Shown: positions 6,481-9,308 of the stretch, one piece after another
Numbering within the stretch: the first letter of the stretch is position 1
Layout: each line of letters begins with the position of its first letter
Source of the DNA: Spartobacteria bacterium
Lineage (GTDB): Bacteria > Verrucomicrobiota > Verrucomicrobiia > Chthoniobacterales > Terrimicrobiaceae
DNA length: 9,308 bases
Direction: 5' to 3'
NCBI GenBank assembly: GCA_947487745.1
Contig: CANKXQ010000040.1
Coordinates: 1-9,308 of the forward strand
The notes under the pieces: model-generated
Databases searched by the model: none
What the model was told of the DNA's origin: nothing
The model's input: the letters and a program-made list of their open reading frames with translations, nothing else
Program-made: the position numbers and the translations under genes

Positions 6481-7408
6481 GCCCTCTGCGATGGATTCCA
6501 AACTGACGAAGAATGCCGGTCGAGACAAGGAGAACATCCACCCGCAAGGCTTCCTGAAGGCGCGCGGGCGGGCCGTCAATTTACAGCGCAGGCCGCTCAT
6601 CATGGGGATTTTGAATATCAACGACGATTCATTTTCCTCGGATGGAAAAATCGACACCGACTGGGCGCTATCCCGCGCCGTGGAGATGATCGCCGAGGGC
6701 GCGGACATCATCGATGTGGGAGGCGAAAGTGCCCGAACGAACAGGGAGGCGATCAGTGAGGAGGAGGAACTCCGGCGCGTCAGGCCGTTTCTTGAGAAAT
6801 TCCGAGACGCCATGAAAAAGGCCAACCCCCGCGATGCGGATCAGCTTTTTCCCCCGCTCCTTTCCCTGAACACCTGGCGTCCGGGAGTCATCGAGGGCTC
6901 TTTGGAGGCGGGCTTCGACATTCTGAACGACATGAGCGGCCTCCCCGACGCAACGCATGCACGACTCTGCTCACGCATCGGAGCTGCGCTTTTGATCATG
7001 CACTCGCGCGGCGAGCCCAAGGTGAGGCACACGCATGTGACCTACCCGGATGTCATGAGCGAGCTGCAGGAATTCTTTGAACAAAAAACTGCTCTGGCCA
7101 TCGAGGCAGGCATTCCTCGCGAGTCGTTAATCCTGGATCCTGGGATCGATTTTGCAAAGCAGGTGGATGACAACCTCCGCATCTTCCGCGAACTCGGCAG
7201 GATCACAGCGAAAGGGTTTCCCGTCCTATTGCCCGTCTCCCGCAAGAGCGTGATCGGGCGTGTGCTGGGAATCGAAAAACCGGCTGAGCGCGATGCGGGA
7301 ACAATTGCCTGCATCGCGGCGGGCACGCTTCGCGGCGCGTCCATTTTCCGCGTGCACAATGTCTCTGCAGCATGGTTCGCGATTCGCGCAGTGGAGGCCT
7401 TGAAATGA
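6479..7408 (+). CDS. folP: Dihydropteroate synthase homologue with altered active-site residues
   Basis: DHPS joins p-aminobenzoate and dihydropterin pyrophosphate to give dihydropteroate in folate synthesis. This 309-residue protein covers the whole TIM-barrel domain (PF00809). Seen: PLIMGILNINDDSFSSDG (39-56), DVGGESARTN (79-88), LSLNTWRPG (128-136), ILNDMSG (148-154), ILDPGIDFAK (218-227), SRKS (254-257) and FRVHNV (290-295). By motif alignment to E. coli DHPS, the equivalents of N22, N115, D185, K221, R255 and H257 are kept. The position of T62 is Ala (85), that of D96 is Asn (131), and the usual N-V-T-P-D-S-F loop reads N-I-N-D-D-S-F. It is the only DHPS candidate in the window. Starts at ATG 6479 or ATG 6491 are both possible; neither has a Shine-Dalgarno. 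Its stop overlaps the next gene as ATGA. The family call is firm; enzymatic activity is not assured. Confidence 0.85.
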   Translation: MPSAMDSKLTKNAGRDKENIHPQGFLKARGRAVNLQRRPLIMGILNINDDSFSSDGKIDTDWALSRAVEMIAEGADIIDVGGESARTNREAISEEEELRRVRPFLEKFRDAMKKANPRDADQLFPPLLSLNTWRPGVIEGSLEAGFDILNDMSGLPDATHARLCSRIGAALLIMHSRGEPKVRHTHVTYPDVMSELQEFFEQKTALAIEAGIPRESLILDPGIDFAKQVDDNLRIFRELGRITAKGFPVLLPVSRKSVIGRVLGIEKPAERDAGTIACIAAGTLRGASIFRVHNVSAAWFAIRAVEALK

Positions 7409-7830
7409 GAAACGCCGTTCTGCTGTGCCTCCGAGTTGCGCTGGCGGGACTGTTTTTTTATGCCGGCGCTGTGAAGGCTGGCGCGAGTCAGGAATTCGCC
7501 ATTGCACTGATGCCCTTCACATTCGTTCCTCCTGATTGGACGATGCCACTCGCGCTGACCCTGGCTTGGATGGAAATAATCGCCGCGATTTTTCTCCTCC
7601 TGCCTCGGGTTTTTCCTCTGGGGGCCGCCTTGGTCGGCAGCTTGTGCGTGTTGTTTATCGGTGTTCTTTCATGGGCCTTTTCGATTGGCATTATTGTAAG
7701 CTGCAGTTGCTTCGGATCGGATGATTCACCATCCGCTTGGAAAATGCTTTTGGCCATCGGCCGCGATATCCTTCTCTTCGGTGCGGCCGTAGCCATCTTG
7801 GTGCTGCCCCGCATTGGGAAGAACACCTGA
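7405..7830 (+). CDS. MauE/DoxX-family integral membrane protein
   Basis: This is a 141-residue hydrophobic protein with four likely transmembrane helices (about 3-22, 46-66, 71-98 and 116-136). The third helix is followed by CSCFG (100-104), matching the Cys-x-Cys-Phe-Gly signature of MauE/DoxX-like proteins (PF07291 type). MauE is known from methylamine dehydrogenase maturation, but most family members lie outside such operons and are thought to handle thiols or quinone-linked redox steps in the membrane. No mau genes are present, so the partner and substrate are unknown. ATG 7405 is chosen over upstream starts because TGGAGG (7392-7397) precedes it by seven bases and it overlaps the DHPS stop as ATGA. 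This is the best ribosome binding site in the window and implies translational coupling. The link to folate synthesis is positional only. Confidence 0.8.
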   Translation: MRNAVLLCLRVALAGLFFYAGAVKAGASQEFAIALMPFTFVPPDWTMPLALTLAWMEIIAAIFLLLPRVFPLGAALVGSLCVLFIGVLSWAFSIGIIVSCSCFGSDDSPSAWKMLLAIGRDILLFGAAVAILVLPRIGKNT

Positions 7831-7876
7831 GCATCCCGCCGCTTGCGTGGCAGCGAGCGAATGTTAATTTCCACCT

Positions 7877-8344
7877 GTGAACAAGTCCGCCATCCCTGTG
7901 CAAATCCGAGCTCTCATTCCCACAAATGCGGGAACCGCCGTGTTTCTGGGAAATGATGAAAAAGTCTTCACCATCTACATCGACCAAGCGATTGGTGCGG
8001 CGATCAGCCTCTATCTGAACAGCACCGAAAAGGAGCGCCCCCTCACGCACGACCTTCTGGCCAATGTCCTCACCTCGCTCGGAGCCAAGGTCGAGCGCGT
8101 TGCCATCAATGACTTCAGAAATGGCATCTATTATGGCCGTCTGATCATCACAGCGGAGAACGAACTCCAGCAGCGCAAGATCATTGAACTCGACGCCCGC
8201 TCCAGTGATTGCATGGCTATGGCCGCGCTTCAAAAGTCGCCTATCTATGTCAGCAGCGTCGTTTGGGATGAAGTGGAGGATATGACGCCCCTCCTCGAGC
8301 GCCTCCAGCAAGGTGAAGGCGGGACGGAAAAAGAAGAGGAGTAA
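7877..8344 (+). CDS. Bifunctional nuclease family protein (DUF151/BFN)
   Basis: This is a 155-residue soluble protein of the DUF151 family, whose plant members were reported as bifunctional DNase/RNase; bacterial roles are little known. Recognisable pieces are FTIYIDQAIGAAISLYL (31-47), RPLTHDLLANVL (54-65), VERVAINDFRNGIYYGRLII (72-91), the signature LDARSSDCMAMA (105-116; the family usually reads DARPSDAxxLA) and SPIYVSSVV (121-129). A charged tail of Gly, Glu and Lys ends the protein. The GTG at 7877 is the start that gives the expected N-terminus; an ATG at 7861 is out of frame and no Shine-Dalgarno is visible. It lies 46 bases after the MauE-like gene on the same strand, so it may belong to the same transcript, but nothing links their functions. 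Confidence 0.88.
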   Translation: MNKSAIPVQIRALIPTNAGTAVFLGNDEKVFTIYIDQAIGAAISLYLNSTEKERPLTHDLLANVLTSLGAKVERVAINDFRNGIYYGRLIITAENELQQRKIIELDARSSDCMAMAALQKSPIYVSSVVWDEVEDMTPLLERLQQGEGGTEKEEE

Positions 8345-8364
8345 CAGAATCCGCCCACCCGTAT

Positions 8365-8395
8365 CCGGCGACTGATTTCAAAAATCAACTGCCGG
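8365..8395. terminator. Possible bidirectional terminator between convergent genes
   Basis: An imperfect inverted repeat spans the junction of the DUF151 gene and the lipoprotein gene. CCGGC (8365-8369) pairs with GCCGG (8391-8395), and TGATTT (8373-8378) pairs with AAATCA (8382-8387), separated by a CAA loop and an internal loop of three bases on each side. It covers the lipoprotein stop codon. There is no T-tract on either strand beyond the stem, so the call rests on symmetry and convergent position. Confidence 0.35.
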
Positions 8396-8891
8396 TGCCA
8401 ATATAGCGGGCATGATAGCCGCCAAAATCCCCCATCTCACCGACCGGCGGCACCGAGCGCATGTCGTAAACGGTGTCGCTGACGATTGTGCCGCTGTGAA
8501 TGTCATACACCATGACCTGCGCCTTGCCTTGAGTGCGGAAATCCTCATTCCGAACGGCAATGAAGCGGAGGGATTTTTTGGAATACTCGCCGGTGCGTGC
8601 CACATAGTCCCTCGCGCGATCCTCGGCGACTTGGCGCTGACGCTTGGTCGCTTGGTTTCGAGAGATCAAATAAGCGCCACCTCCGGCTGCCAGAGCGGCT
8701 CCGGCTGTAACCGGGATGGTCACGGCTGGATTCACGCCTGTGAGTGCAAGCGGGAGACCGACCGCGAGACCCGTGGCCACGCCTGCAACGGCGGCATTCT
8801 CACCGGGAGTGAGATTGGAGCAACCACTCAGGGCGATCGATGCAGCAACGGGGAGACAAATCAAACGAACCGGCATGGATGAAATTTTCAT
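8385..8891 (-). CDS. Putative lipoprotein with glycine-rich membrane segments
   Basis: This is a 168-residue protein of unrecognised family. The N-terminus has basic residues (K2, R9), a hydrophobic stretch and the lipobox LSGC, with C24 as the predicted lipidated cysteine. S25 at position +2 would favour the outer membrane under the E. coli Lol rule. Residues 33-76 are Ala/Gly-rich and hydrophobic, with spaced glycines as in glycine-zipper segments. Then come a charged stretch (79-108) and a small C-terminal domain with VMVYDIHSGTIVSDTVYDMR (127-146). ATG 8891 is the only start that keeps the charged n-region; M6 would still leave a signal peptide. No Shine-Dalgarno is visible. It is convergent with the DUF151 gene and divergent from the ThiH gene. 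A structural role in the envelope is a guess. Confidence 0.78.
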   Translation of the reverse strand: MKISSMPVRLICLPVAASIALSGCSNLTPGENAAVAGVATGLAVGLPLALTGVNPAVTIPVTAGAALAAGGGAYLISRNQATKRQRQVAEDRARDYVARTGEYSKKSLRFIAVRNEDFRTQGKAQVMVYDIHSGTIVSDTVYDMRSVPPVGEMGDFGGYHARYIGTGS

Positions 8892-9034
8892 ACGGGAGAA
8901 AAATTAGGCACGGATTTTTGAAAAACAAGTGCGGTCATGTTCTTAGGTCGCGCTTGATCTCGCTTGTAGGAACTCGCCGCTTGCGGCGGGCGGCGTTTCG
9001 TTGATTAATGAAGAGGTCTTCGCCAATCCACCGC
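8892..9034. other. Divergent intergenic region
   Basis: This 143-base gap separates the divergent lipoprotein and ThiH starts and is the longest gene-free stretch in the window. It must hold promoters for one or both genes, but I see no confident -35/-10 pair. No thiamine pyrophosphate riboswitch consensus (such as CTGAGA with its partner motif) is visible. It contains three copies of CGCTTG and a GC hairpin, listed separately. Confidence 0.5.
8951..8988. repeat. REP-like hairpin and CGCTTG hexamer repeats
   Basis: CGCTTG occurs at 8951-8956, 8961-8966 and 8979-8984 or one base either side depending on register within CGCCGCTTGCGGCG. That last stretch (8975-8988) is a perfect inverted repeat with a two-base centre. 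It is preceded by TTGTAGGAACT, which recalls the conserved 5' GTAG(G) arm of bacterial REP palindromes. CGCCGCTTGCG also occurs at 7837-7847 in another intergenic gap. Family membership is only a resemblance. Confidence 0.35.
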
Positions 9035-9308
9035 ATGGGTTTTTCCAATTTCTTCAATCAAGCCATCACCAGCAAATCGCCCACCCTGCGGGCTTTTGAA
9101 TCCCTGCTGGAGCCGATGAATGATGCCGGACTCGAGTCCCTCGCCGGGCGTTCCGCAGCCGTGACGCGAAGACACTTCGGCCGCACGATGAGGCTCTTCG
9201 CTCCCCTCTACCTCTCGAATGAATGCATCAACTCCTGCGCCTACTGTGGATTTTCCCGGGAGAATGCCATCCAGCGTGTGACCCTTGAGATCGAGCAGGT
9301 CCCCGCTG
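9035..9308 (+). CDS. thiH: 2-iminoacetate synthase (ThiH-type radical SAM), 5' part only
   Basis: These are the first 91 residues of a protein cut by the right edge. ThiH uses S-adenosylmethionine and a [4Fe-4S] cluster to cleave tyrosine to dehydroglycine (2-iminoacetate) and p-cresol for the thiazole ring of thiamine under anaerobic-type pathways. The visible sequence has LFAPLYLSNECINSCAYCGF (54-73), with the CX3CX2C cluster cysteines at C64, C68 and C71, then SRENAIQRVTLEIEQV, as in ThiH. The related maturase HydG has a very similar motif but usually a longer N-terminus, so ThiH is favoured; the missing C-terminus would decide. The ATG at 9035 starts MGFSNFFNQA; an in-frame ATG at 9008 would add nine basic-rich residues. 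Neither has a well-placed Shine-Dalgarno. Other thi genes are not visible. Confidence 0.82.
   Translation, partial: MGFSNFFNQAITSKSPTLRAFESLLEPMNDAGLESLAGRSAAVTRRHFGRTMRLFAPLYLSNECINSCAYCGFSRENAIQRVTLEIEQVPA

Noticed and set aside
6481..6825. N-terminal extension of pta by 115 codons
   Set aside because: The extension is antisense to folP and Ser/Arg-rich without family similarity; the PTA domain begins at ATG 6480.
7691..8311. Minus-strand open frame of 206 codons
   Set aside because: It runs antisense across the MauE-like and DUF151 genes and shows no motif.
8412..8882. Plus-strand open frame of 156 codons opposite the lipoprotein
   Set aside because: The minus strand has a signal peptide and lipobox in the correct place; the plus-strand product is Cys/Arg/His-rich with no domain.
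8892..9034. Thiamine pyrophosphate riboswitch upstream of thiH
   Set aside because: The location is right, but the conserved THI-box core sequences are not visible.
1..9308. CRISPR array, insertion sequence, prophage, defence genes, tRNA or rRNA
   Set aside because: No regular direct repeats with spacers, no transposase or integrase, and no RNA gene signature were seen on either strand.

Overview
The window looks like an ordinary, gene-dense piece of a Gram-negative bacterial chromosome. It carries eleven protein-coding genes, two of them cut by the window edges, and almost no intergenic DNA. GC content is fairly high. Most starts have no convincing Shine-Dalgarno sequence. Lipid A and LPS-core enzymes show that the cell has an LPS outer membrane. 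The gene set (a late lipid A acyltransferase fused to a heptosyltransferase, a zinc-ribbon coiled-coil protein, a divergent DHPS and a DUF151 nuclease) suggests Verrucomicrobiota or another PVC-group bacterium. That placement is an inference from gene content, not a proof.

Layout from left to right: a partial uroporphyrinogen-III C-methyltransferase (minus, cut by the left edge); divergent from it, a C4 zinc-ribbon coiled-coil protein (plus), whose 3' end overlaps a large minus-strand gene fusing an LpxL/HtrB-type acyltransferase to a GT9 heptosyltransferase; divergent from that, purK (plus), with the two start codons sharing one CATG; a minus-strand pair made of a phosphate acetyltransferase catalytic subunit followed by a separate BioD-like/DRTGG protein, so a long-type Pta appears as two genes; divergent again, with another shared CATG, a plus-strand run of a dihydropteroate synthase homologue, a MauE/DoxX-like membrane protein (ATGA overlap) and a DUF151 bifunctional-nuclease-type protein; a minus-strand glycine-rich lipoprotein; and the 5' end of a plus-strand ThiH-type radical SAM gene, cut by the right edge.

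The genes are mainly housekeeping: tetrapyrrole, purine, folate and thiamine cofactor synthesis, acetyl-CoA/acetyl-phosphate metabolism and envelope biogenesis. I see no mobile element, CRISPR array, tRNA, rRNA, phage gene or defence island. The points worth a second look are architectural: the acyltransferase-heptosyltransferase fusion, the split Pta, the DHPS with two substituted active-site positions, and the two divergent pairs whose start codons overlap in a CATG. I found no clear candidate for a wholly new system.
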